From a virus, in IMG/VR virus record IMGVR_UViG_3300023179_000266, positions 1 through 37,425 of that record: a stretch of DNA of 37,425 bases. The stretch is one strand, 5' to 3'. The notes under the pieces were generated by a model. It searched no databases and was not told where the DNA came from. It was given only the letters and a program-made list of their open reading frames with translations. Positions 29,914 to 37,425 of the stretch are shown here, in pieces. The first letter of the stretch is position 1, and the number at the start of each line of letters is the position of its first letter. The position numbers and the translations under genes are program-made.

Positions 29914-30081
29914 ATTTATAAACAACAAAGCCTAACCAGTCTATTTAACAATATCTAATATAATCAATAGCTTATAAACAAAGCCTCTGCGGAGCCTCTG
30001 ACACCATGTAAATGGAGTCCCGCCATAGCCTCTAAAGACTGTGCAATCTGTGCTGAATACGTTGCAATAACCATACAGTAG

Positions 30082-30123
30082 TAGTCAAGAGTCTTTACAA
30101 CAATATCATTTGTATGTTACAAT
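30082..30123 (+). promoter_or_regulatory. late-arm promoter with repeated 25-bp core (copy B)
   Basis: TAGTCAAGAG-T-CTTTACAACAATAT (30082-30106) differs at one base from copy A at 1797-1821. -35 TTTACA (30094-30099), 18 bp, -10 TACAAT (30118-30123); initiation near 30130. It would drive terminase, portal and fibre genes, with about 160 nt of leader. Confidence 0.65.
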
Positions 30124-30127
30124 AAGT

Positions 30128-30223
30128 CTACTATGTAGAAACAATGAACAGACGATATACTGACAATAAACAAAAACTTAAATTTATATACTACATACAG
30201 ACTTCATACTGACTACATAGTAG
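30128..30223. promoter_or_regulatory. paired palindromic elements CTACTATGTAG / CTACATAGTAG
   Basis: CTACTATGTAG (30128-30138), at the predicted transcription start, and its reverse complement CTACATAGTAG (30213-30223) lie 85 bp apart. Both contain the ACATAGTA octamer that is found three times in the 27013-27134 block, so the same regulator may act on both arms. Confidence 0.5.
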
Positions 30224-30254
30224 AAATACATAAAATTATATACACTCTTATGTC

Positions 30255-30268
30255 CTGCCTTCCGGCAG
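30255..30268 (+). promoter_or_regulatory. leader hairpin before the small terminase gene
   Basis: CTGCC, loop TTCC, GGCAG: a 5-bp GC stem 22 nt upstream of the ATG at 30291. The ribosome-binding site GAGGGA follows. It could stabilise the 5' end or influence translation. Confidence 0.4.
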
Positions 30269-30290
30269 AGAAACTATATAGAGGGATCTG

Positions 30291-30776
30291 ATGTCAGAAA
30301 TTAAAATTACTGAGGATTGTTCGCTACCTTCATCAGTCAGCCAGGATGTCTTGGCAGTCAATGAAGAAAAGAAAGTGCCTGCGAAAAAGAAAAGATCTAG
30401 AGGTCGTCCTAAGAAGGAAGAAGTACAACAATACATCAAGAGACCTAAAAGAGGTAGACCTCCAGGAGAAGCAGCAAGGATTAAAGAATTCACTGCTTCG
30501 TTGTTGCTGACACACTCTAATGCGATCATAAGAAAGATAGTACATAAAGCATTAGATGATAATGACAAGGATCAGATTGCAGCACTTAAGATGTGTGTTG
30601 ACCGGATGTTACCAGTGTCTTACTTTGAGGATAAAGGACCAGCATCAGGTGCTAAAGCAATTACCATCAACATCACTGGTGTTAATGACAAACCAGTAGA
30701 AATGATTGAACATGAACCAGTTGACGTGGAAACTACGTTGATTGATTACAAAGAAGAAGATGGATCTACAAGTTAA
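30291..30776 (+). CDS. terminase small subunit-like protein with two AT-hooks
   Basis: A 161-residue protein placed directly before the large terminase. Its N-terminal part is very basic, with two AT-hook-like motifs, KKKRSRGRPKKEE and KRPKRGRPPGEAARIKEF, that would bind the minor groove of AT-rich DNA. The middle is helical (SLLLTHSNAIIRKIVHKALD, DQIAALKMCVDRMLPVSYFE), as in small terminases, and the end is acidic. It should recognise phage DNA for packaging. GAGGGA precedes the ATG. Assignment rests mainly on position. Confidence 0.75.
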   Translation: MSEIKITEDCSLPSSVSQDVLAVNEEKKVPAKKKRSRGRPKKEEVQQYIKRPKRGRPPGEAARIKEFTASLLLTHSNAIIRKIVHKALDDNDKDQIAALKMCVDRMLPVSYFEDKGPASGAKAITINITGVNDKPVEMIEHEPVDVETTLIDYKEEDGSTS

Positions 30777-32013
30777 ACTACTTCCCTGGCAACAGGAAGT
30801 CTTCAAAGATCCAGCAAGGTTTAAGATCATCGCTGCTGGTAGACGTACAGGTAAATCTAGGTTAGCTGCTTGGACACTGATCATAGAAGCCTTACAGACT
30901 GAGAAGGGTCATGTATGGTATGTAGCACCTACACAGGGTCAAGCTAGAGATATCATGTGGGGTACATTGCTGGAGCTAGGTCATACCGTTATCAAGGGTA
31001 GTCATGTAAACAACATGCAGATTACGTTATTGAATGGTGCAATGATTTCACTAAAGGGTGCTGATAGACCAGAGACAATGCGTGGTGTTAGTTTGAAGTA
31101 CTTAGTGATGGATGAGTACGCAGACATGAAACCACAGGTGTTCGAACAAATCCTTAGACCTGCTTTAGCGGATCAGAAGGGTAGAGCAATGTTCATAGGA
31201 ACACCAATGGGTAGAAACCATTTCTATGAACTATTTAAGATAGGTGATTTAGGTAAAGATTTGCATTACAAGTCTTGGCACTTCACTAGCTTTGATAATC
31301 CTTTGTTGGATCCAGCAGAGATTGAAGCTGCTAAAAGTTCTATGTCTAGTTTTGCTTTTAGACAAGAGTTCATGGCTTCCTTTGAAGCTGCTCAATCGGA
31401 GATCTTTAAAGATGAATGGATTAAGATCAATGACGAAGAACCGGAGGAAGGTAACTACTTTATTGCGGTGGATCTTTGTGGTTTTAGCGATTCATCACAG
31501 ACGAATCAAACGAAGAATAAGAAACTGGATGACACAGCGATAGCTATTGTTAAGATCAACACTAAAGGATGGTGGATTGCTGACATACAGCATGGTAGAT
31601 GGGATGTCCGAGAAACAGCAGTGAGGATTCTAAAGGCTGCAAAGGACTACAGAGTTAATGCTGTAGGGATTGAGAAAGGTGCACTGAAGAATGCAGTGAT
31701 GCCTTACATGAATGATCTAATGAGAAGATTAAATTACTATCCTCGTATTGAGGAACTAACACACGGTAATAAAAAGAAAACAGATAGGATTGTTTGGTCA
31801 CTCCAGGGTAGATTTGAGCATGGAAGGATTGTTCTTAATGAAGGTGATTGGAATAGCAAGTTTGTAGATCAACTAATGCAGTTCCCTGACCCTAAAACAC
31901 ATGATGATTTGATTGATGCTGTAAGTTATATTGATCAGATACAAGTAGCAGATTGGAATCAAAACCTTGATGAAGAACAGTACCAAGTCATGGATAACAC
32001 TATAGGTTGGTGA
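30760..32013 (+). CDS. terL: terminase large subunit
   Basis: A 417-residue packaging motor and nuclease. ATPase: Walker A IIAAGRRTGKSRLAA, Walker B YLVMDEYADMKP, and AMFIGTPMGRNHFYELF as the coupling motif. Nuclease: FIAVDLCGFSD (metal-binding Asp) and HDDLIDAVSYID near the C-terminus. ATG 30760 is used because it has AAAGAAGAAG before it; the frame opens upstream at a TTG (30742). Overlaps the small subunit gene by 17 nt. Confidence 0.94.
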   Translation: MDLQVKLLPWQQEVFKDPARFKIIAAGRRTGKSRLAAWTLIIEALQTEKGHVWYVAPTQGQARDIMWGTLLELGHTVIKGSHVNNMQITLLNGAMISLKGADRPETMRGVSLKYLVMDEYADMKPQVFEQILRPALADQKGRAMFIGTPMGRNHFYELFKIGDLGKDLHYKSWHFTSFDNPLLDPAEIEAAKSSMSSFAFRQEFMASFEAAQSEIFKDEWIKINDEEPEEGNYFIAVDLCGFSDSSQTNQTKNKKLDDTAIAIVKINTKGWWIADIQHGRWDVRETAVRILKAAKDYRVNAVGIEKGALKNAVMPYMNDLMRRLNYYPRIEELTHGNKKKTDRIVWSLQGRFEHGRIVLNEGDWNSKFVDQLMQFPDPKTHDDLIDAVSYIDQIQVADWNQNLDEEQYQVMDNTIGW

Positions 32014-32015
32014 CA

Positions 32016-33992
32016 ATGAAATTTGAATCTGAAATTACTCCTCAGAATGCTCTAGTAGCATTTGTCATGGATCGTTGTAACGATTGGAGAAACTACAGAG
32101 ATGAAAACTTCCTAGATCGGTGGGATGAGTATGAGCGTTTATGGAGGGGTTTATGGTCTGATGAAGATAAGACTAGGTCTTCTGAACGTTCTAAACTGAT
32201 TTCACCTGCGTTACAGCAGGCTGTAGATAACAAACAAGCAGACCTAGAAGAAGCAGTGTTCGCTAAAGGTGTGTTCTTTGACATCGCTGATGATGTTGCT
32301 GACAACAACAAAGCAGACATTGAGGTAATGCGTACTCGTTTGTCTGAAGATTTTAAGAAAGATAGAATTCGTAAGCAGATTGGTCAGGTAATGACCTTAG
32401 CAGAGGTATACGGTACTGGTATCGCTGAGATCATTGTTAAGCAAAAGAAGCAACTAAAGCCAGCTACACAGCCTACAGCACAGCCTGGGTTGTCTATGAT
32501 TGGTGTTAACGCTAACGTACGTGTTGCTGTTGACTTAAAACCAATCAACCCAAGGAACTTTCTGATTGATCCTAACGCAACAACCATTGAAGATTCGATG
32601 GGTTGTGCTGTGGAAGAGTATGTTGGACGACATGCTGTTGTTCGTGGCATGGAAGATGGTGTTTACAAACAGGTATCTTTAGGTGACGCCTCGTTAGATA
32701 CTGACTTAGAAGAGAATCAAGACTTAACTTACTACCAGAACGACAAAATACTTATGTTGAGGTACTACGGTTTAGTACCTAAGAAACTGTTAGATAACCC
32801 TGAAGAGTATGCAATCTCTGATGAAGAGAAGTATTCAGACATGGTGGAAGCATTAGTTGTCATTGCTAACGGTGAATCTTTGTTAAAAGCAGAGCCTAAT
32901 CCGTTTATGATGCAAGATAGACCTATTGTTACTTACCAAGCTGACACAGTTCCTGGTAGGTTTTGGGGTAGAGGTACAGCAGAGAAAGCATACAACATGC
33001 AAAAAGCTGTTGATGCACAGATTCGTAGTCATGTAGACTCGTTAGGGCTGACAGCAGCGCCTATGATGGCTGTAGATGCCTCTAGGTTACCAAGAGGACA
33101 GAAGTTTGAGATCCGTCCTGGTAAAACCATCATGGTTAATGGTAACCCACAAGAGATCCTACAACCCTTTAAGTTTGGTGTTACGGACAAATCCAACATA
33201 GAAACAGCACAAATCTTCGAAAGAATGATGCTGCAAGCCACAGGAACACTGGATACAGCTAACTTACCATCACAAGTAAGCGGTGGTGACGCTGCTTCTG
33301 CTGGATTGGCTATGGCTGTTAGTGGTATCATCAAGAAAAACAAGCGTTCCTTAGTGAATTTCCAAGAAGATTTCCTTATTCCGTTCGTTCAAAAGGCTGC
33401 ATGGCGGTATATGCAGTTTGCTCCTGACAGATATCCAGTACAAGACTTTGACTTTGTACCTACAGGTACGTTAGGAATGATCGCTAGAGAGTTTGAACAG
33501 GCTCAAATGATGGCTCTGCTGTCTACTTTAGGTCCAAATAGTCCTATTGTACCCTTGTTACTACAAGGAATCATTGAAGATTCATCGTTACCTAACAGAG
33601 AAACCTTGTTAACGCAACTTCAGCAGCTTTCACAGCCTGATCCTAACCAACAACAGGTACAACAACAGGCTGCACAGCTTCAATTAGCGGATGCACAGGC
33701 TTCAGTGCAGGAAAAACAAGCTAGAGCACAGAAAGCAGTAGCAGAGGCTCAGAAAGCTGCTGTAGAAGCTCAGTTAATGCCTGAAGAGGTAAGAGCTAAG
33801 ATCGTTAATGCAGCAACACAGAACCTTCCTAACAACGATGAGACAGCAGAACGTGAGTTTCAACGTAGAATTAAGATTGCTGAGCTAATGTTGAAGGAAG
33901 AAGACATTAAAAGTAATGAAAACATCGCTAAGATGCAAATGGAGGCTAAGAAACAAGTAGATAAGCAATTCAGTGACGCTCTTGGTGAGTGA
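32016..33992 (+). CDS. portal protein
   Basis: A 658-residue portal (DNA entry ring of the capsid), directly after terL. Typical T7/P22-like features are RWDEYERLWRGLWSDEDKTR, SKLISPALQQAVDNKQADLE, and TVPGRFWGRGTAEKAYNMQK AVDAQI, then the LTAAPMMAVDASRLPRGQKF segment. The C-terminal 150 residues form a Gln/Ala-rich coiled coil (QQVQQQAAQLQLADAQASVQ), as in portal barrels. ATG 32016 replaces an upstream TTG (32007) in the same frame. It ends overlapping the possible GTG start of the next gene. Confidence 0.92.
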   Translation: MKFESEITPQNALVAFVMDRCNDWRNYRDENFLDRWDEYERLWRGLWSDEDKTRSSERSKLISPALQQAVDNKQADLEEAVFAKGVFFDIADDVADNNKADIEVMRTRLSEDFKKDRIRKQIGQVMTLAEVYGTGIAEIIVKQKKQLKPATQPTAQPGLSMIGVNANVRVAVDLKPINPRNFLIDPNATTIEDSMGCAVEEYVGRHAVVRGMEDGVYKQVSLGDASLDTDLEENQDLTYYQNDKILMLRYYGLVPKKLLDNPEEYAISDEEKYSDMVEALVVIANGESLLKAEPNPFMMQDRPIVTYQADTVPGRFWGRGTAEKAYNMQKAVDAQIRSHVDSLGLTAAPMMAVDASRLPRGQKFEIRPGKTIMVNGNPQEILQPFKFGVTDKSNIETAQIFERMMLQATGTLDTANLPSQVSGGDAASAGLAMAVSGIIKKNKRSLVNFQEDFLIPFVQKAAWRYMQFAPDRYPVQDFDFVPTGTLGMIAREFEQAQMMALLSTLGPNSPIVPLLLQGIIEDSSLPNRETLLTQLQQLSQPDPNQQQVQQQAAQLQLADAQASVQEKQARAQKAVAEAQKAAVEAQLMPEEVRAKIVNAATQNLPNNDETAEREFQRRIKIAELMLKEEDIKSNENIAKMQMEAKKQVDKQFSDALGE

Positions 33993-33994
33993 TC

Positions 33995-34555
33995 ATGGAT
34001 GAAGAAAAGCTACTTCAGTTAGCTTCACTTGTAGGAAAGCTAAGAAAGAAAGTATCTGACATTGAAGACAAAGCAGATACGATAAAGAAACTGCAAGGAC
34101 CACAGGGAGAGCAAGGTTTACAAGGTCCAAAAGGTGATGCAGGTAAAGATGGTTTACCTGGAAGAGATGGTAAAGACGGTAGAGATGGTGTTGATGGTAA
34201 GGACGGTAAAGATGGTAAGCCAGGAGTATCAGTTGTTGATGCTTACATTGACATTGATAACTCACTGGTACTTAGGTTATCTAATGGCATTGATGTATCT
34301 GCTGGTGAAATGCCTGCCATACCATCTAAAGCAGATTCAATATATGTTTCAAACACACAGAACTTTAGCTTAGATGGTTTACCAACTGCTGGACAGTTCC
34401 CACAACCAGATTACTTTGTTGTCAAACAAGATGGTGAATGGCGTAAAGCACCATTTACATACTTACAGGCTTGGTTAGATCAGGTTACCTATTTAACAAC
34501 AGAAAGTGGTGATCGCTTGACAACAGAGTCTGGTGATTACATTATCATGGAGTAG
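33995..34555 (+). CDS. collagen-like virion protein
   Basis: A 186-residue protein. An N-terminal helix (LLQLASLVGKLRKKVSDIED) is followed by fourteen Gly-X-Y triplets at about residues 35-77 (GPQGEQGLQGPKGDAGKDG and on), then a beta-rich end with a duplicated LTTESGD. Triple-helical fibres of this type form shafts in phage tails. It follows the portal, where it may make a neck fibre or tail spike. ATG 33995 with GGTGAG upstream is preferred over GTG 33989. Confidence 0.82.
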   Translation: MDEEKLLQLASLVGKLRKKVSDIEDKADTIKKLQGPQGEQGLQGPKGDAGKDGLPGRDGKDGRDGVDGKDGKDGKPGVSVVDAYIDIDNSLVLRLSNGIDVSAGEMPAIPSKADSIYVSNTQNFSLDGLPTAGQFPQPDYFVVKQDGEWRKAPFTYLQAWLDQVTYLTTESGDRLTTESGDYIIME

Positions 34556-34557
34556 AC

Positions 34558-35346
34558 ATGGCTGACGTAAAGATATCAGCTCTATCAAACGCATCAACAC
34601 TAACAGGTACTGAAGTAGTTCCTGTTGTACAAAGTGGTGTTACTTACAAAACTACGTTAAGTAACATTGCTGCTTTAGCTGGTGCAGGTTCAGTGACATC
34701 AGTGGGTATGTCAGTACCTACAGGACTGTCTGTAGCAGGTTCTCCAGTAACTTCTTCAGGTACTTTAGCGGTAACATATGCTGCTGGTTATGCGATACCA
34801 ACCACAGCTAAACAAACTGATTGGGATACTGCTTATGGATGGGGTAATCATGCGTCAGCAGGTTATCTAACATCAGCAACAGCAGCAACAACATATCAAC
34901 CGTTAGATGGTGACTTAACTGCTATTGCTGCCTTAGCAGGTACATCAGGATTACTAAAGAAGACAGCCGCTAACACATGGACACTAGATACATCAACGTA
35001 TCTAACAACAGAAACAGATCCAGTGTTTACTGCTAGTGCTGCTGGTGGTATCACATCAACAAACATAAGTAACTGGAATACAGCATACGGTTGGGGTAAC
35101 CATGCCTCTGCTGGCTATGCGGTAGGAACAACAACAATCACTGCAGGTACTGGGTTGTCTGGTGGTGGTAATTTGTCCGCTAATAGAACTTTAAACCTTG
35201 CTGATACAGCAGTGACTGCTGGTAGTTATACAAGTGCAAACATCACTGTTGATGCTCAAGGTCGTATTACTGCTGCTTCTAATGGCTCTGGAGGCGGTGG
35301 CGGTGGTGGATCAGGATCAAATAATTATGCTTGGTTTGTAAGCTGA
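34558..35346 (+). CDS. tail fibre protein with duplicated motif
   Basis: A 262-residue fibre. The N-terminus MADVKISALSNASTLTGTEV is a common virion attachment module. The middle has two copies of TAYGWGNHASAGY (about residues 91-103 and 175-187) and TTYQPLDGDLTAIAALAGTS. It ends with a Gly run ([20 protein letters not shown]). Modular repeats like this are typical of fibre evolution by exchange. It ends 9 nt before the next ATG. Confidence 0.78.
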   Translation: MADVKISALSNASTLTGTEVVPVVQSGVTYKTTLSNIAALAGAGSVTSVGMSVPTGLSVAGSPVTSSGTLAVTYAAGYAIPTTAKQTDWDTAYGWGNHASAGYLTSATAATTYQPLDGDLTAIAALAGTSGLLKKTAANTWTLDTSTYLTTETDPVFTASAAGGITSTNISNWNTAYGWGNHASAGYAVGTTTITAGTGLSGGGNLSANRTLNLADTAVTAGSYTSANITVDAQGRITAASNGSGGGGGGGSGSNNYAWFVS

Positions 35347-35355
35347 GGACATAAC

Positions 35356-36234
35356 ATGGCAACATTAGTATTAGATTCAACAACTAAATCACTTAAGGCG
35401 GTGATGTCTGGAGCTGCTACAGCAAACAATCCAGAGTTCACTGTTGCTTATGCTGATAGCACATCATCGTCACTTACTGAAGGGTCAAATGATGGTGCTT
35501 TAAATGGAACTACAGCAGTTACTTTAGCTTCTGCTCCTAGTACATCAACACGTAGAGTTATTAAATGGGTTACCATCCAGAATAAAGACACAGCAGCAGT
35601 AACTATTACAGTTACCTATGAAAACTCTACTGGACCAACAACAAGGCAAATCGCTAAAGTAACATTACAGCCTAATGATACATGGACAACAGACGGTACA
35701 TTTGACTCTAGTGGGAACTTAAAAACTGTTATTGGCTCAGTCAATTTAGCCTCTCAAGTAACGGGTACGCTTCCTGTTGCCAACGGAGGTACAGGCGTTA
35801 CGACATCCACGGGTACTGGCTCGGTTGTTCTATCAACATCGCCTTCGTTTACCACCCCTGTGTTAGGGACACCTACATCAGGAACCTTGTCGGCATGTAC
35901 AGTAGACGGCACAAACAAGGTCGGCTATCTCGGCGCACCACAATCTACAAATACAACAGTGGCGGCAAGTGACGCGGGGAAGCACATTTACTTTACGGGC
36001 GGTTCTACAGCAACGCTTACAGTAAACACGAATGCGACTACTGCGATTGATATTGGAACCACAATTCTTGTGGTGAACAACAACTCTGGGAATCTGACGA
36101 TCTCAGGGGCTGGCGTGACGTTTCAACTTGCTAACGGAGCCACAGGAAACAGGACGGTGGCAACAAAGGGATTAGCTACGTTACTTAAAGTGGCTACGGA
36201 TACTTGGTATGTCTCTGGTGCAGGAGTGACCTAA
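35356..36234 (+). CDS. tail fibre protein with NGGTG repeat region
   Basis: A 292-residue fibre. N-terminal half (VLDSTTKSLKAVMSGAATAN, RVIKWVTIQNKDTAAVTITV) is a beta-rich domain; then LPVANGGTGVTTSTGTGSVV, STSPSFTTPVLGTPTSGTL, the common phage fibre repeat; then a strand-rich end (GKHIYFTGGSTATLTVNTNA). From about 35740 the codon use turns to GGC, ACG and GCC, unlike the first half, which suggests a recombination junction. Its stop overlaps the next ATG (TAATG). Confidence 0.78.
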   Translation: MATLVLDSTTKSLKAVMSGAATANNPEFTVAYADSTSSSLTEGSNDGALNGTTAVTLASAPSTSTRRVIKWVTIQNKDTAAVTITVTYENSTGPTTRQIAKVTLQPNDTWTTDGTFDSSGNLKTVIGSVNLASQVTGTLPVANGGTGVTTSTGTGSVVLSTSPSFTTPVLGTPTSGTLSACTVDGTNKVGYLGAPQSTNTTVAASDAGKHIYFTGGSTATLTVNTNATTAIDIGTTILVVNNNSGNLTISGAGVTFQLANGATGNRTVATKGLATLLKVATDTWYVSGAGVT

Positions 36235-37425
36235 TGGCTGGTAACTTAACAGCGATGATTGCCGCCGCCTTCGCAGGCAGCGCAGTTGTCTCCGACCCCT
36301 ATTACGAATACACCACCCTGCTGCTTCCCGGCAACGGAACCAACGGCGCACAAAACAATACCTTCTTAGATGCGTCTACCAACAACTTCACCATCACCCG
36401 CAACGGCAACACCACACAAGGCACTTTCTCACCGTTCTCGCAGACGGGGTGGAGCGGTTCTTTCAACACAAGTACAACGTACTTAACGGTTACAGACACT
36501 TCAAACCTACGTTTTGGTAGCTCAAACTTTACGATTGAAGCATTTGTTTATCGTGCTGCAAGCGGAGCGACACAAACAATTGCTAGCAAAGGAGCGTCCA
36601 CACCTACGGGTTGGGTTTTCCAGATTAGTTCGGCAGACAAATTAGTCTTTACGGACACAAGCACAAGTATTACCGGAGCAACTTCATTAGCAGCTAATAC
36701 ATGGTACTACGTTGCGGTTGTTCGTGCCGGAACAGGATCAAATCAAACCACGTTGTATGTCAATGCGGTATCAGACGCAACAGGAACGTCTGCGACTACA
36801 TTTAGTCAAACAGACAACATGAAGATTGGTGCTGATCGTAGCAACACAAATTTTGCTAACGGTTATATCTCAAACTTAAGATTAAGTAATACAAACAGGA
36901 CAATCTCAAGTACACCGACCTCTGCGTTGGCAGCAGACTCTAATACTATTTTCTTAGGGCTTTACAACAACAGATTCCAGTACACAGACAGCACTGCTGC
37001 GTTTACAAATATGACTGTTACGGGCACCCCCTCCGTACAAGCCTTCTCCCCATTCAACCCCACCTCAAGCTGGTCTGCCGTGACCAATGGTGGGTCAGGG
37101 TATTTTGATGGGAGTGGGGATTATTTGACGATTCCTGCAAATACGGCAATAAACTTTGGAACAGGGGATTTTACGGTTGAAGCGTGGGTTTATCCTACGG
37201 CGACCCCAGGAGATGGTGGCGGCCCACTAGCAGGCGTCACTGGAAACATTCTCTTTACTTATCAGGCTGCAGGCAATACTTGGGGTTTTGGCAGAAACTT
37301 TGTAGCTTGGGATACATTGTTTAATCAAGCGCCCATCTTAAATACGTGGCAGCATATAGCTGTATCAAGAAGTGGTACTTTGTTGCGATGTTTTTTTAAT
37401 GGCAAACTTGTTAATAGCGCAACAA
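36234..37425 (+). CDS. LamG-repeat tail protein, 5' part (continues at 1..861)
   Basis: N-terminal 397 codons of the 658-residue LamG-repeat protein. A short N-terminal segment (AGNLTAMIAAAFAGSAVVSD) could be an attachment or hydrophobic leader. First LamG-like domain at about residues 28-245 (SNFTIEAFVYRAASGATQ, NTWYYVAVVRAG) and second from about 255 (GYFDGSGDYLTIPANTAI, FTVEAWVYPTATPGDG, NTWQHIAVSRSGT). The frame runs unbroken through the window end. Its GC-rich codon use continues that of the second half of the preceding gene, so the two may have arrived together. Confidence 0.87.
   Translation, partial: MAGNLTAMIAAAFAGSAVVSDPYYEYTTLLLPGNGTNGAQNNTFLDASTNNFTITRNGNTTQGTFSPFSQTGWSGSFNTSTTYLTVTDTSNLRFGSSNFTIEAFVYRAASGATQTIASKGASTPTGWVFQISSADKLVFTDTSTSITGATSLAANTWYYVAVVRAGTGSNQTTLYVNAVSDATGTSATTFSQTDNMKIGADRSNTNFANGYISNLRLSNTNRTISSTPTSALAADSNTIFLGLYNNRFQYTDSTAAFTNMTVTGTPSVQAFSPFNPTSSWSAVTNGGSGYFDGSGDYLTIPANTAINFGTGDFTVEAWVYPTATPGDGGGPLAGVTGNILFTYQAAGNTWGFGRNFVAWDTLFNQAPILNTWQHIAVSRSGTLLRCFFNGKLVNSAT
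37350..37425. repeat. terminal overlap, right copy (identical to 1-76)
   Basis: The last 76 bases repeat bases 1-76 exactly, closing the genome as a circle. See the left copy. Confidence 0.95.

Larger units (their letters stand above)
29372..30290. other. divergent control region / probable origin (no supported gene)
   Basis: About 920 bases between the early (-) and late (+) arms. No ORF here has a convincing RBS or family. It contains, left to right, a dyad (29416-29451), 21-bp spaced repeats, a parS-like site, three iterons, CAGTGCAG octamers, AT-rich palindromes, a small hairpin and a + strand promoter. This density of repeats fits a replication origin combined with regulatory sites. Start of DNA replication is not proven. 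Confidence 0.6.

Overview
The window is a complete, circularly closed genome of a lytic tailed phage with podovirus (T7-like) gene content. Its first 76 bases (1-76) recur exactly as its last 76 (37350-37425), so the unit genome is 37,349 bp and the cut falls inside one tail gene. The genome is AT-rich by eye. It has a T7-type replication set (DNA polymerase A, zinc-finger primase-helicase, 5'-3' exonuclease, T7 gp2.5-like ssDNA-binding protein, PD-(D/E)XK nuclease), class II ribonucleotide reductase and ThyX, and podovirus virion genes. There is no single-subunit RNA polymerase, no integrase and no tRNA. This is the gene style of aquatic podoviruses of the HMO-2011 / pelagiphage kind. The host cannot be read from the sequence; an aquatic proteobacterium is a guess.

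The genome has two arms. The late arm is on the + strand and runs 30291 -> 37425 / 1 -> 15952: small and large terminase, portal, collagen-like protein, three tail-fibre or adhesin genes (the last a triple LamG protein split by the window ends), a reverse-strand HNH endonuclease, scaffold, major capsid protein, a glycine-rich adhesin, a run of tiny overlapping basic genes, tail tube and nozzle, three internal (ejection) proteins, a 3TM holin-like protein and a GH24 endolysin. A Rho-independent terminator at 15996-16019 closes this arm.

The early arm is on the - strand and runs 29371 -> 16026: about a dozen small genes of mostly unknown role, then primase-helicase, DNA polymerase, SSB, exonuclease, nuclease, ThyX, a DnaQ-like exonuclease, a DUF3310 protein and NrdJ. 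Genes overlap or abut with ATGA, TGATG or TAGTG junctions, which suggests operons with coupled translation. Several genes are shorter than 60 codons and three use TTG or ATT-like starts.

The divergent region 29372-30290 has no convincing gene and is the likely control centre and origin. It holds a 16-bp match (15/16) to the bacterial chromosomal parS site bound by ParB, three tandem 20-bp iterons, four copies of CAGTGCAG, direct repeats spaced by 21 bp, dyads, and a promoter whose 25-bp core is repeated (24/25) at 1797-1821 in the late arm. A second control region at 27013-27169 combines a TTGACA promoter with two tandem 35-bp repeats flanked by an 18-bp inverted repeat. Both regions share the octamer ACATAGTA, a candidate operator. 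The parS site without any par gene is the most surprising feature.
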